This document shows positions 16,023 through 23,972 of a DNA stretch of 64,000 bases, in pieces; within the stretch, counting starts at the first letter, position 1; every line of letters begins with the position of its first letter. The translations under genes were made by a program, and so were the position numbers. Under the pieces are notes generated by a model that saw only the letters and a list, made by a program, of their open reading frames with translations, was not told the origin of the DNA and did no database searches. Origin of the DNA: Novosphingobium sp. MD-1 (lineage in GTDB: Bacteria > Pseudomonadota > Alphaproteobacteria > Sphingomonadales > Sphingomonadaceae). The stretch lies in contig NZ_BBXA01000013.1 in assembly GCF_001014975.1 (NCBI RefSeq), positions 620,001 to 684,000 of the forward strand, written 5' to 3'.

Positions 16023-18335
16023 ATGAACTTGGTGGATACGACGGATGGACAGGCTCTACGCAAGGCGCAGGTCGAAGCCAGCCTGAAACTGGCGCGGACG
16101 GCCGTCATCGGCGGCATCGTAAACGCAATCATCGTAGCGACCGTCCTGTGGTCCTCGGTCTCCCACGCGGCCATCGCGTTCTGGACCTTGCTGGTCCTGG
16201 GGCAAGGCCTCGTCCGGATTCTGCACGCGCGCCGCCTGGCAAAGAACGATTACGAGGATTTGTCCCCATCAAAGGATGGCCGCTTCATCGAGCTACTTGC
16301 CAGCCTGAACGGCGTTGCCTGGGGCTTTTCCATGGCGATTGGCGGCTTTGACGCCACGCCTGGCGTATTCACGCTGCTGGCCATGCTCACCGGCGGCATG
16401 ATGGGAGCCGCGGTCATCAGCTATGGCCCGCTTCCACGGGCGGCGTTTGCCTACATGATCCCGCTGACGATCGGCTCGATCGCCGGGTGGCTGCTTTCCG
16501 GCAATCCCCTGGCGACGACGGGCACGCTGCTGATCCTGTGCTACGCCGCCGTCCTGTCCCGCTCGATCAAGGGCACCGAAAAGGTATTTGCCGAAAAGGT
16601 CGCGCGCGAGCAGGCGCTTCGGGAAAGCGCGGAAACCGTGCAGCTCCTGCTCAAGGACTACGAGGCGCAAAGCGCGGACTGGCTCTGGTCGATCGACCGG
16701 GAGGGGATGATCCTAGCCCCGACGGATCGCTTCGTCGAAGCCAGCGGGCGTGACCGGGAAACACTTGAAGGGCACGCCCTGCTCTCGCTGTTCGACGCAG
16801 GGCACGAGCACGAACGGCTCGTCGAGATGCTTCGGAAACGGCAGGCTTTCCGCGATCTGACCGTGCAGATCACCGTGGGAGACGAAACGTGCTGGTGGCG
16901 GCTTTCCGCCCAGCCACGCGCCGGCGGCCGCATGCAGGGCGTCGCCTCCGACGTGACGGCGGAAATGCGGGCGGAAGCACGGGTCAGCTACATGGCGCAC
17001 TATTGTGGCCTGACCGACCTCGCCAACCGCTTCCTGTTCAACGAGACGCTGGGCCGCGCGGTCAAGCGGCTGCACGAAGAGGAACGGACGGCCGTCCTGT
17101 GCCTCGATCTCGACCAGTTCAAATCGGTGAACGATACGCTGGGGCATCCCATCGGCGATCGCCTGCTGTGCGAAGTCGCGCGCCGCATCGAGGCCTGCGT
17201 ACAGGAAAAGGCCATGGTGGCCCGCCTAGGAGGCGACGAATTCGCCGTCCTGATCGAGCGGGTGAAATCGCCAGACGAGGTGGAAGCCTGCGCTGCCCGG
17301 ATCATCGATGCGGTCGACCAGCCGTTCATCCTCGACGGGATGCAGGTGATGACGTCGACCAGCATCGGCATTGCCTTCGCCACCGTGGCCGACAGCGATC
17401 CCACCGAAGTCATGAAGCGTGCCGACCTGGCGCTGTACAGCGCGAAGACAAACGGCCGGAACCGCTTCGCCCATTTCCAGATTGGCATGGACGAAGCTGC
17501 GCGCGAACGGCGCGACCTGGAAATGGACCTGCGCGCGGCGCTGGTGCGTAACGAGTTCACGCTGCACTACCAGCCGCTCGTCAACATCTCGTCGGGAGAC
17601 GTGGTGGGCTACGAGGCCCTGATCCGCTGGCAGCATCCCACGCGCGGGCTGATCATGCCCAACGCCTTCATCCCGCTGGCCGAGGAAACCGGGCTGATCG
17701 TGCAGGTGGGCGAATGGGTGATCCGCCAGGCGACGGCGCAGCTCGCGCTATGGCCCGCCGACCTGCGCATCTCGGTCAATCTTTCACCCGCGCAGATGCG
17801 CAGCGCGAACCTGATCCCCACCGTGGTCAACGCGCTGGCCAGCGCGGGAATCGACGCCGGTCGGCTGGAGCTTGAAATCACCGAAACCGTGCTGATGCAG
17901 GACAGCGAAGCCAACGTATCGACGCTGTACAAGCTGCGCGAGATTGGCGTGCGCATCGCGCTCGACGATTTCGGAACGGGCTATTCCTCGCTCAACTATC
18001 TGCGCAGCTTTCCCTTCGACAAGATCAAGATCGACCGGTGCTTCGTGGAATCGCTCGATCACAACGCCGAATCGCGCGCCATCATCCAGGCCATCACCGG
18101 GCTGGCGGGCAGCCTGGGCATGGACACCACGGCGGAAGGCGTCGAGACCGACGCACAGCTTCAGGCGCTGCGCGACAAGGGGTGCACCGAGATCCAGGGC
18201 TTCCTCATCTCCCAGGCGATCGATCCGGATGGCATCGGGCAGGGGACCCGTCCCGCTGCGCAGCAGGGCGGTAGCGATGGCGCGCCCGCCGAAACGCAAG
18301 ACGACGACGCGGAAAACCGAAACCGCGCAGCCTGA
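16023..18335 (+). CDS. Membrane-bound GGDEF-EAL c-di-GMP enzyme with PAS domain
   Basis: A 770-residue protein from the ATG at 16023 (MNLVDTTDGQ). Five or six hydrophobic segments occupy about 20-190, followed by a PAS-like sensor (SADWLWSIDREGMILAPTDRF). The GGDEF domain has its intact signature at 403-407 (VARLGGDEFAV), and the EAL domain has E531-A-L, DDFGTGYSSL and AEGVET. Both active sites look complete, so it could make and degrade c-di-GMP. The RxxD product-inhibition site normally five residues before GGDEF is absent (QEKA). Upstream in-frame starts exist, but the extension looks non-coding. It stands alone and converges on the next gene. Confidence 0.9.
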   Translation: MNLVDTTDGQALRKAQVEASLKLARTAVIGGIVNAIIVATVLWSSVSHAAIAFWTLLVLGQGLVRILHARRLAKNDYEDLSPSKDGRFIELLASLNGVAWGFSMAIGGFDATPGVFTLLAMLTGGMMGAAVISYGPLPRAAFAYMIPLTIGSIAGWLLSGNPLATTGTLLILCYAAVLSRSIKGTEKVFAEKVAREQALRESAETVQLLLKDYEAQSADWLWSIDREGMILAPTDRFVEASGRDRETLEGHALLSLFDAGHEHERLVEMLRKRQAFRDLTVQITVGDETCWWRLSAQPRAGGRMQGVASDVTAEMRAEARVSYMAHYCGLTDLANRFLFNETLGRAVKRLHEEERTAVLCLDLDQFKSVNDTLGHPIGDRLLCEVARRIEACVQEKAMVARLGGDEFAVLIERVKSPDEVEACAARIIDAVDQPFILDGMQVMTSTSIGIAFATVADSDPTEVMKRADLALYSAKTNGRNRFAHFQIGMDEAARERRDLEMDLRAALVRNEFTLHYQPLVNISSGDVVGYEALIRWQHPTRGLIMPNAFIPLAEETGLIVQVGEWVIRQATAQLALWPADLRISVNLSPAQMRSANLIPTVVNALASAGIDAGRLELEITETVLMQDSEANVSTLYKLREIGVRIALDDFGTGYSSLNYLRSFPFDKIKIDRCFVESLDHNAESRAIIQAITGLAGSLGMDTTAEGVETDAQLQALRDKGCTEIQGFLISQAIDPDGIGQGTRPAAQQGGSDGAPAETQDDDAENRNRAA

Positions 18336-18341
18336 TAGGTC

Positions 18342-18998
18342 CTATCCGTTCGTCCGGCGCGGCACGCCATAGCCCAGCCCTTCCAGCCGGGCCATCGCGG
18401 GGGCTCGAAACAGTGCGGGATTGGCCAGATAATCGTCGATCATCCCGATCGTGTCGAACCCCCAGAAAAGTTCCGCGCCCACTTCCACCGTCGGCACGCC
18501 GAAGACGCCCCGCGCGATGGCCGCCTCGGTATTGGCGCGCAGACGGTCCTTTACCGTGGGCGCGGCGAGTACCGCCGCCACGCGGTCCAGCCCCAGCGCC
18601 CGGCCGAACGCTTCCAGATTGGCCGGATCGCCAAGATCGAGGCCATCGCGGAACACCGCATCGAACAGGGCGTCCACCGCATCGATCCGCGCATCGAGCG
18701 CTACCAGCAGGCGCAGCGCCTCGATCGAGCGGAACGGATGCACATCGGGGAAGCGGAACGGAATGCCGTAGCGATCGGCAAGCCACTGGCACATGCGGTA
18801 GATCTGGATGCGCTTGGGCGGCACTTCGGCTGGCCCCAGTTGCCCCCAGTGCTGAAGCAGGCCCCCCAGCAGAACGGGTTCGGGCCGCAACGCCAGCGTA
18901 GCGTTCCGGCGCAACTGCTTCCACATCAGGTACGCGAACGGCGACACCAGATCGAAATAGAACGTGGCGGGCGTGGTCGCGGGTGGGAACGCGGACAT
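18342..18998 (-). CDS. 2-hydroxychromene-2-carboxylate isomerase family (DsbA/GSTK fold)
   Basis: A 218-residue thioredoxin-fold protein of the GST-kappa/HCCA isomerase family. The opening FYFDLVSPFAYLMWKQL holds the active-site Ser of the family (S19), and GVFGVPTVEVGAELFWGFDTIGMIDDYL forms the C-terminal half. Known members isomerise a glutathione-dependent step in naphthalene or other aromatic degradation. GGAGG precedes the ATG. It is the last gene of the receptor/dioxygenase/ThDP/MFS operon, 80 bases after the MFS gene. The actual substrate here is unknown; the family name should not be read as proof of naphthalene degradation. Confidence 0.8.
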   Translation of the reverse strand: MSAFPPATTPATFYFDLVSPFAYLMWKQLRRNATLALRPEPVLLGGLLQHWGQLGPAEVPPKRIQIYRMCQWLADRYGIPFRFPDVHPFRSIEALRLLVALDARIDAVDALFDAVFRDGLDLGDPANLEAFGRALGLDRVAAVLAAPTVKDRLRANTEAAIARGVFGVPTVEVGAELFWGFDTIGMIDDYLANPALFRAPAMARLEGLGYGVPRRTNG

Positions 18999-19077
18999 GG
19001 CCGGAAGCCTCCTTCGCGGCGATCATGTCGCCTCGCGAGCCATCCGGCAATGTCGGTGGGCAGAAAACCGTAGCGGC

Positions 19078-20361
19078 CTATCCGTGCGCCCGCTCGCCAT
19101 AGAGCCGGGCCGCGCGCATCAGGCAGGCGGCCGTGAGGACGGGGGTGACCGCGATGATCAGCATCGAATGCCGGATCGCCATGTCGCCGTAGCGCGGCGT
19201 CAGCAGATCGGTGACGAAGCCGACGGCGCTTGGCCCCACGACATTGCCGATGAAGCTGGCGCCGAACAGCAGCAGCGCGATGGCCAGCGCGCGCTGGCGC
19301 TCGGGCACGATGTTGACCGTGGCCGCATAGACCGGCCCCTGGTGGATCAGGGTGACGAAGCTGGTCAACGCGAAGGCGGAAAACCAGACGGCGCGGTCCG
19401 AACCGAGCAGGAACACCGCTTCCGCCGGGCCGGCGAGCAGGCAGGCCAGCGCCGGCACGGCCAGCCGCCAGCGGATGCGGCTAGCGGGCAGCCGGTCGAT
19501 CAGCAGCCCGCCGCACAGCACGCCCGCCGCGCCGATGAAGCCGCGCGTCGGCCCGATCGTGCCGGCGATCTCGGCCAGCCCCATGTGATGCACGCGCGAA
19601 AAGAACGTCGGCGTCCACGCCCCCGCCGCCCACACGTTCGCTCCCATCAGGGTAACACCCGCGAAAATCCAGGCGTAGCACTTGTCCGCGAACAGCGTCC
19701 GGATGTCGGCGAAGATCTGCGTGGCGGACAGCCGCTCGCGCTCGCGCGGCGGCGTCTTGCGCGCAGGCTCGCGCACGGTCAGCAGAAGCAGCAGCGCCAC
19801 GATCATGCCGGGCACGCCCATCGCCACGAACATCGCGCGCCAGCCATGGTTCTGCGCGATCCAGCCGGCGATCGGGAAGAACAAGATGAAGGCGATCGAA
19901 TTGGCTGTGCCGAAGATCGCCAGCGCCAGCGGACGCCGGCGCGGGTGGAACAGGTCGGCGATAATCGAGTTCGACGGCGGCAGCCCGCAGGCTTCACCCG
20001 CCCCCATCAGGAAGCGCGCGATGGCCAGTTGCCAGATGCTGGTGACGAAGCCGGTCAGCACCGTCATCAGGCTCCAGAAGCCCAGCCCGATGGCGATGAT
20101 GTTGCGCCGGTTGAAGCGGTCCGCCAGCCAGGCGATCGGCAGGCCCAGCAGCGAATAGAGGAAAATGAACGCGAGGCCGGTGGCGAGGCCGAGCGCGGTG
20201 TCGGACACGCCGAATTCGCGCTTGATCATCGGCAGCACCAGCCCCAGCAGCGCGCGGTCGAGATAGTTGAACACGGAAATGAGCGTGAGGATGAACAGCG
20301 GCCAGGTGGCCGACCACGGCCACTTGGCGTTGTCCTCGCCGGCTTCCTTGATCGCGCTCAT
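19078..20361 (-). CDS. MFS transporter
   Basis: A 427-residue inner-membrane protein with about 12 transmembrane segments. The loop 2-3 motif GLPIAWLADRFNRRNIIAIG is the MFS motif A region, and FNYLDRALLGLVLPMIKREFGVSD in the first helix region matches the hexuronate/aromatic-acid anion symporter group found in sphingomonads. The start at 20361 overlaps the upstream dioxygenase stop as ATGA. A longer reading frame upstream of this ATG is antiparallel-coding noise. It probably imports the small acid processed by the neighbouring enzymes, by context. Confidence 0.85.
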   Translation of the reverse strand: MSAIKEAGEDNAKWPWSATWPLFILTLISVFNYLDRALLGLVLPMIKREFGVSDTALGLATGLAFIFLYSLLGLPIAWLADRFNRRNIIAIGLGFWSLMTVLTGFVTSIWQLAIARFLMGAGEACGLPPSNSIIADLFHPRRRPLALAIFGTANSIAFILFFPIAGWIAQNHGWRAMFVAMGVPGMIVALLLLLTVREPARKTPPRERERLSATQIFADIRTLFADKCYAWIFAGVTLMGANVWAAGAWTPTFFSRVHHMGLAEIAGTIGPTRGFIGAAGVLCGGLLIDRLPASRIRWRLAVPALACLLAGPAEAVFLLGSDRAVWFSAFALTSFVTLIHQGPVYAATVNIVPERQRALAIALLLFGASFIGNVVGPSAVGFVTDLLTPRYGDMAIRHSMLIIAVTPVLTAACLMRAARLYGERAHG

Positions 20362-21257
20362 TCTACCCTCATCCCTTCGCGCCGGGTGCATTCGTGATCG
20401 TCGTCGATGGCCACCGACCGCTCGGCAAAGCGCATGTCGGCCGGGGGGCACAAGTCCGAGCGCAGCCACAGGCGCAACAGCAGCCTTCCCTGCTCCGGAT
20501 CGTCCTCGAACGCGGTGCGGCCGTGCAGCCACGACCAGTTGTGCCACAGCACCACGTCACCGGGCGAGAGGCGGAATTGCGCGGTCCCGGCCAGTTCCAA
20601 CGCCAGCGCGCGCAGATCGGCGACGGCGGCGGCAAGCGCGGGCGGCAGCGCTTCCCCCCGCGTGCGCGCGGCGGCTTGCAGGAAATAGGGGTTGAAGCAG
20701 CATTGCACCCCATCGACTTCGCCGGCGAACACCGGAACCTTCTCCGCGCTGACCGGCGCGCGCGAACGGAGCACGGGGTTGGTGCCGAAGAAATACCCCT
20801 CGCGCAGCGCCGGCAAGTGATGCGGCATCCGCTGCCGGACCGCGTCGTGCAGGTCCGCCGCGCGGACGAGGAACGAATCGCCGCCCCGCATCGCCTCGCG
20901 CACAGTGCCCAGCGCCAGAATGTCGTGCAGATCGGTATGCGGTGCCAGTTCGAGATCGGAATGCGTGCCGCGCGCCTGCGCATCGCCCGGCCGCCGTTCC
21001 ACCCGCGCGACCAGTTCCCCTTGCGGCGACTGGATCGATGGCGCGCCAAGCCAGCGCCCCAGCATCAGCAGGCGCTCGGCGAAGCCATCCTCCCCCACAA
21101 TCGAGGGGTCGCCGGTTTCGACCACGATCGCCCGCGCGCCGTCGGTGAACGCCGCCCGCAGATCCGCGCGCAGTTCGGCCAGCGCCGCTTCGTCGCCCGC
21201 GGCAAACGCATGGCGTTCCCCGGCCGACACACTGCGACGCGGCACCACTGCGGTCAC
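20358..21257 (-). CDS. TauD/TfdA-family Fe(II)/2-oxoglutarate dioxygenase
   Basis: A 299-residue enzyme with the double-stranded beta-helix iron triad: H107-T-D109 (LAPHTDLHD) and the distal H245 (WSWLHGRTAF), with R262 (RLLLRLWLRS) positioned to bind 2-oxoglutarate. Such enzymes hydroxylate a carbon next to a heteroatom and so cleave ether, sulfonate or amine links, or desaturate. It overlaps both neighbours by ATGA, so ThDP enzyme, dioxygenase and MFS are translated together. It is clearly diverged from the second dioxygenase at 22908-23876, so the two probably act on different steps. The substrate is unknown. Confidence 0.85.
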   Translation of the reverse strand: MTAVVPRRSVSAGERHAFAAGDEAALAELRADLRAAFTDGARAIVVETGDPSIVGEDGFAERLLMLGRWLGAPSIQSPQGELVARVERRPGDAQARGTHSDLELAPHTDLHDILALGTVREAMRGGDSFLVRAADLHDAVRQRMPHHLPALREGYFFGTNPVLRSRAPVSAEKVPVFAGEVDGVQCCFNPYFLQAAARTRGEALPPALAAAVADLRALALELAGTAQFRLSPGDVVLWHNWSWLHGRTAFEDDPEQGRLLLRLWLRSDLCPPADMRFAERSVAIDDDHECTRREGMRVE

Positions 21258-22882
21258 AGGCGCGAAGCCCTCGTTTCGGTATGGGTGATGAACTCGATCA
21301 GCGCGGGCTGGCCGGCTTCGATCGCGGCAATGCCGCGCCGGATCGCCGGGGCGATCTGGTCGGGCGTGGTCACCCGCTCGCCATAGCCGCCCAGCGCGCG
21401 GGCAAACGCGGCATAATCGCCCGAGATGTCGGTGCTGCGATAGCGCTCGGTGGCGATCGGCATGACCGGCAGTTCGATGGCCATGGCGCTGTTGTTGAGC
21501 AGGATCGAAAGGATCGGCAGCCGTTCGCGCGCCGCCGTTTCGAAATCCATGCCGGTAAAGCCGATCGCGGCATCGCCCCAGACGTTAATGCACAGCTTGT
21601 CCGGGCAGGCGAGCTTTGCGCCCATCGCCAGACCGAGACCATAGCCCAGCTGCGTCGACTTGCCCCAGCCGAGATAGGACAGCGGCGTCACCGATTTCCA
21701 GAATGGCGTCAGCTGATCGCGCGGCGAGCCGGCATCGTGGGTGATGATGGTGTTGGCCACGTCCACCGTGCGCTGCAGTTCCCACAGCACGCGATAGGGG
21801 CTGAGCGGCGTGTCGTCGCTTTCCAGCAAGGGCAGCCATTCCGCCAGCCAGCGGGATTCCACCTCGCGGATTTCGGCAATGGCGGCCGAGGGATCGCGCG
21901 GCGCGTCCAGCCGGGCGCGGCAGGCCGCGACCAGCATGGCCAGCGTCAGCTGCGCATCGCCCACCAGCGCCTCTTCGCAGCGCACGCTCTTGTTGATGTC
22001 GGCGGGATCGAGCGTGGCGTGGATGATCGGCACATGATCGGGCATGGCCACGCCGAACGCGGTCTCCAACAGGCTGCACCCGATGCCCAGGATCAGGTCC
22101 GCGCGATCAAGGAAATGGCGTAGCTGGCCGGGAATGGCCGCGCCGCCCGATCCCAGCGCCAGCGGATGCGTTTCGTCGAACGCGCTCTTGCCTTCCAGGC
22201 TGGTGGATACCGGCGCGCCCAGCAGTTCCGCCAGTTCGCGCAGCTCGGCATAAGCCTCGGCCCAGTGCACGCCCTGCCCGGCATGGATCACCAGCCGCCG
22301 CGCGGCGACCAGCCGGTCCGCCACGGCCTCGACCGCCGCGGGATCGGGGCCGAAACGGGTGCTGATGACCGGGCGGTAGTCCAGTTCCCCCGGGATCTCC
22401 TCGGCCAGCACGTCCCACGGCATTTCGACAAGGGCCGGACGCAACCGGCCGTTGCGCAAGGCCGAGAAGGCGCGGCGCAGCACCGCCGGCGTGTCCTCGG
22501 CACGCAGGATCGGTTCCGCCGTCTTGGTCACGTCGCGCATCGAGATCGAGGCGTTGAAGTTGTCCGGCACGTGGGCGATGCGCCGGGCATAGCCCTGCGG
22601 CAGCACCAGCACCGGCACGCTTTCCGAATAGGCCTGCGCCACGCCGCCATAGGCGTTCTCAGTGCCTGGGCCGTGCTGCATAGCGAACACGCCCATGCGG
22701 CGCCCGCGCGTCAGCCGCGACAGCGCATCGGCCATGTGAACGCCGGTGCGTTCCTGCCGGACGATCACCGGGCGGATGCCGATGGCCGCCGCCGTTTCCA
22801 GCACCGCGTTGCGCGGATAGCCGAAAATGACGTCGACGCCCTCGCGCCTGAGGATTTCCGCGATCGCGGCGCTCACCTTCAT
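21254..22882 (-). CDS. Thiamine diphosphate-dependent enzyme (acetolactate synthase/decarboxylase superfamily)
   Basis: A 542-residue three-domain ThDP enzyme. The catalytic glutamate is E44 in VIVRQERTGVHMADA. The central domain is the Rossmann-like FAD/nucleotide-type domain, and the ThDP/Mg site is NVWGDAAIGFTGMD with the closing asparagines in SILLNNSAMA. Relatives include acetolactate synthase, benzoylformate decarboxylase, oxalyl-CoA decarboxylase and glyoxylate carboligase; I cannot choose among them by eye. It lies between two dioxygenase genes in one operon. A plausible role is decarboxylation or carboligation of a 2-oxo acid or aldehyde released by a dioxygenase. Confidence 0.85.
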   Translation of the reverse strand: MKVSAAIAEILRREGVDVIFGYPRNAVLETAAAIGIRPVIVRQERTGVHMADALSRLTRGRRMGVFAMQHGPGTENAYGGVAQAYSESVPVLVLPQGYARRIAHVPDNFNASISMRDVTKTAEPILRAEDTPAVLRRAFSALRNGRLRPALVEMPWDVLAEEIPGELDYRPVISTRFGPDPAAVEAVADRLVAARRLVIHAGQGVHWAEAYAELRELAELLGAPVSTSLEGKSAFDETHPLALGSGGAAIPGQLRHFLDRADLILGIGCSLLETAFGVAMPDHVPIIHATLDPADINKSVRCEEALVGDAQLTLAMLVAACRARLDAPRDPSAAIAEIREVESRWLAEWLPLLESDDTPLSPYRVLWELQRTVDVANTIITHDAGSPRDQLTPFWKSVTPLSYLGWGKSTQLGYGLGLAMGAKLACPDKLCINVWGDAAIGFTGMDFETAARERLPILSILLNNSAMAIELPVMPIATERYRSTDISGDYAAFARALGGYGERVTTPDQIAPAIRRGIAAIEAGQPALIEFITHTETRASRL

Positions 22883-22907
22883 GCCGTTTCTCCGTGTCCG
22901 CCGTGGT

Positions 22908-23876
22908 TCAGTTGCCGGCCTGGGGGCCGACGGGGCGCTCGCCCACCACGGTGGTACGGATCAGATGCCGCCGCTCGTACTTGAAATCGTGGACCCCGCG
23001 ATGCAGCGTGAAGCGGTTGTCCCACACGATCAGCGTGTCCTTCTGCCACTTGATGCGGCAATGGTAGTGCAGATGCTGCGCCAGGCTCTGGAGATAGGCC
23101 AGCAAGGCGCGGCTTTCGTCCTCGCTCCAGCCGACAAAGCGCTTGAAATAGGCACTCGTGGCGAACAGCGCCTTGCGCCCGGTCTCGGGATGGACGCGCA
23201 CCGCCGGGTGGATGCTTTCAAGCTGGTCCTCGGTAAAATCGTGGCTTTCGCGCAGGCGCAACCTCTTGTCAGGCGCGAGCTTTTCGTTTTTCGCCCAGAT
23301 GTCCTTGCCCGAATAGACCACCTGAAGCCCATCGAGCAGCGTCTTCATCCCGTCGGACAAGTGTTCATAGACAAGGTAGGCGTTGGAAAAGGCCGTATCC
23401 CCGCCCCACTGCGGCACTTCCAGCGCGCGCATGACGATGCACTTGGGTGGCGTGGGCAGAAACGGGCTATCGGTGTGGAAGTGCTCGAACGAAGGCACCA
23501 CGTTTTCCGGCTCGTGCGCTTCGCGGCGGACTTCCTGCATGTCGCGATGGCCGGCATAGGTCGGCGCCTGCGGCAGTTCGGTCAACTCGCCGAAATAGCG
23601 CGAGAAGGCCTTGTGCTGTTCCGGCGTCAGATCCTGATCGCGGAACACGATCACCAGGAACTGCTCGAACGCCTTCATCACCTCGGCCAGCGTTTCCGCG
23701 TCAAGCGGCTGGCGCAGGTCTACCCCGGTGATCTCGCAGCCACAGGCGCCCGAGATCGGTTCGACGCCAATCCGCCTGAACTCCGGCATCGGCAGGCCGG
23801 CGACGATGGGGGTTCCGGCGGGAATTTCGGTGGCCGGAACGGCGGGGTTGGCAACGGGTCGAGACGACACGGTCAT
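22908..23876 (-). CDS. TauD/TfdA-family Fe(II)/2-oxoglutarate dioxygenase
   Basis: A 322-residue enzyme with a full facial triad: H134-T-D136 (HFHTDSPFL), distal H292 in WDNRFTLHRGVHDF, and R307 for 2-oxoglutarate. The WDNR..LHRG motif is typical of the TfdA/TauD core, which removes sulfonate, aryloxy or related groups by hydroxylating the neighbouring carbon. The start at 23876 has AGGAAAGGA upstream; the open frame extends further but lies in a hairpin-rich spacer. It is the first enzyme gene after the receptor. Two TauD-type enzymes in one operon suggest sequential oxidations of one imported compound. Confidence 0.88.
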   Translation of the reverse strand: MTVSSRPVANPAVPATEIPAGTPIVAGLPMPEFRRIGVEPISGACGCEITGVDLRQPLDAETLAEVMKAFEQFLVIVFRDQDLTPEQHKAFSRYFGELTELPQAPTYAGHRDMQEVRREAHEPENVVPSFEHFHTDSPFLPTPPKCIVMRALEVPQWGGDTAFSNAYLVYEHLSDGMKTLLDGLQVVYSGKDIWAKNEKLAPDKRLRLRESHDFTEDQLESIHPAVRVHPETGRKALFATSAYFKRFVGWSEDESRALLAYLQSLAQHLHYHCRIKWQKDTLIVWDNRFTLHRGVHDFKYERRHLIRTTVVGERPVGPQAGN

Positions 23877-23901
23877 TCCTTTCCTGCGATAGTGCGGGTC
23901 G

Positions 23902-23960
23902 CCGGTCTCCGACCGGGCCGGATGTCCGGCGAAGGACAACCCACAGGCCGTCCTTCGCCG
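23902..23960 (-). other. Two hairpins in the receptor-dioxygenase spacer
   Basis: An 11-bp perfect stem pairs CGGCGAAGGAC (23927-23937) with 23950-23960. A second short stem pairs CCGGTC (23902-23907) with GACCGG (23911-23916). Neither is followed by a T-run on the minus strand. They lie between the receptor stop and the dioxygenase start, so they may protect the receptor message or lower read-through, giving more receptor than enzyme. Confidence 0.55.
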
Positions 23961-23972
23961 CATCAGCCGTTC

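Noticed and set aside
18342-18998. Naphthalene pathway on the basis of the HCCA isomerase homologue
   Set aside because: No ring-hydroxylating dioxygenase, extradiol dioxygenase or hydratase-aldolase of that pathway is present; the family is broad.
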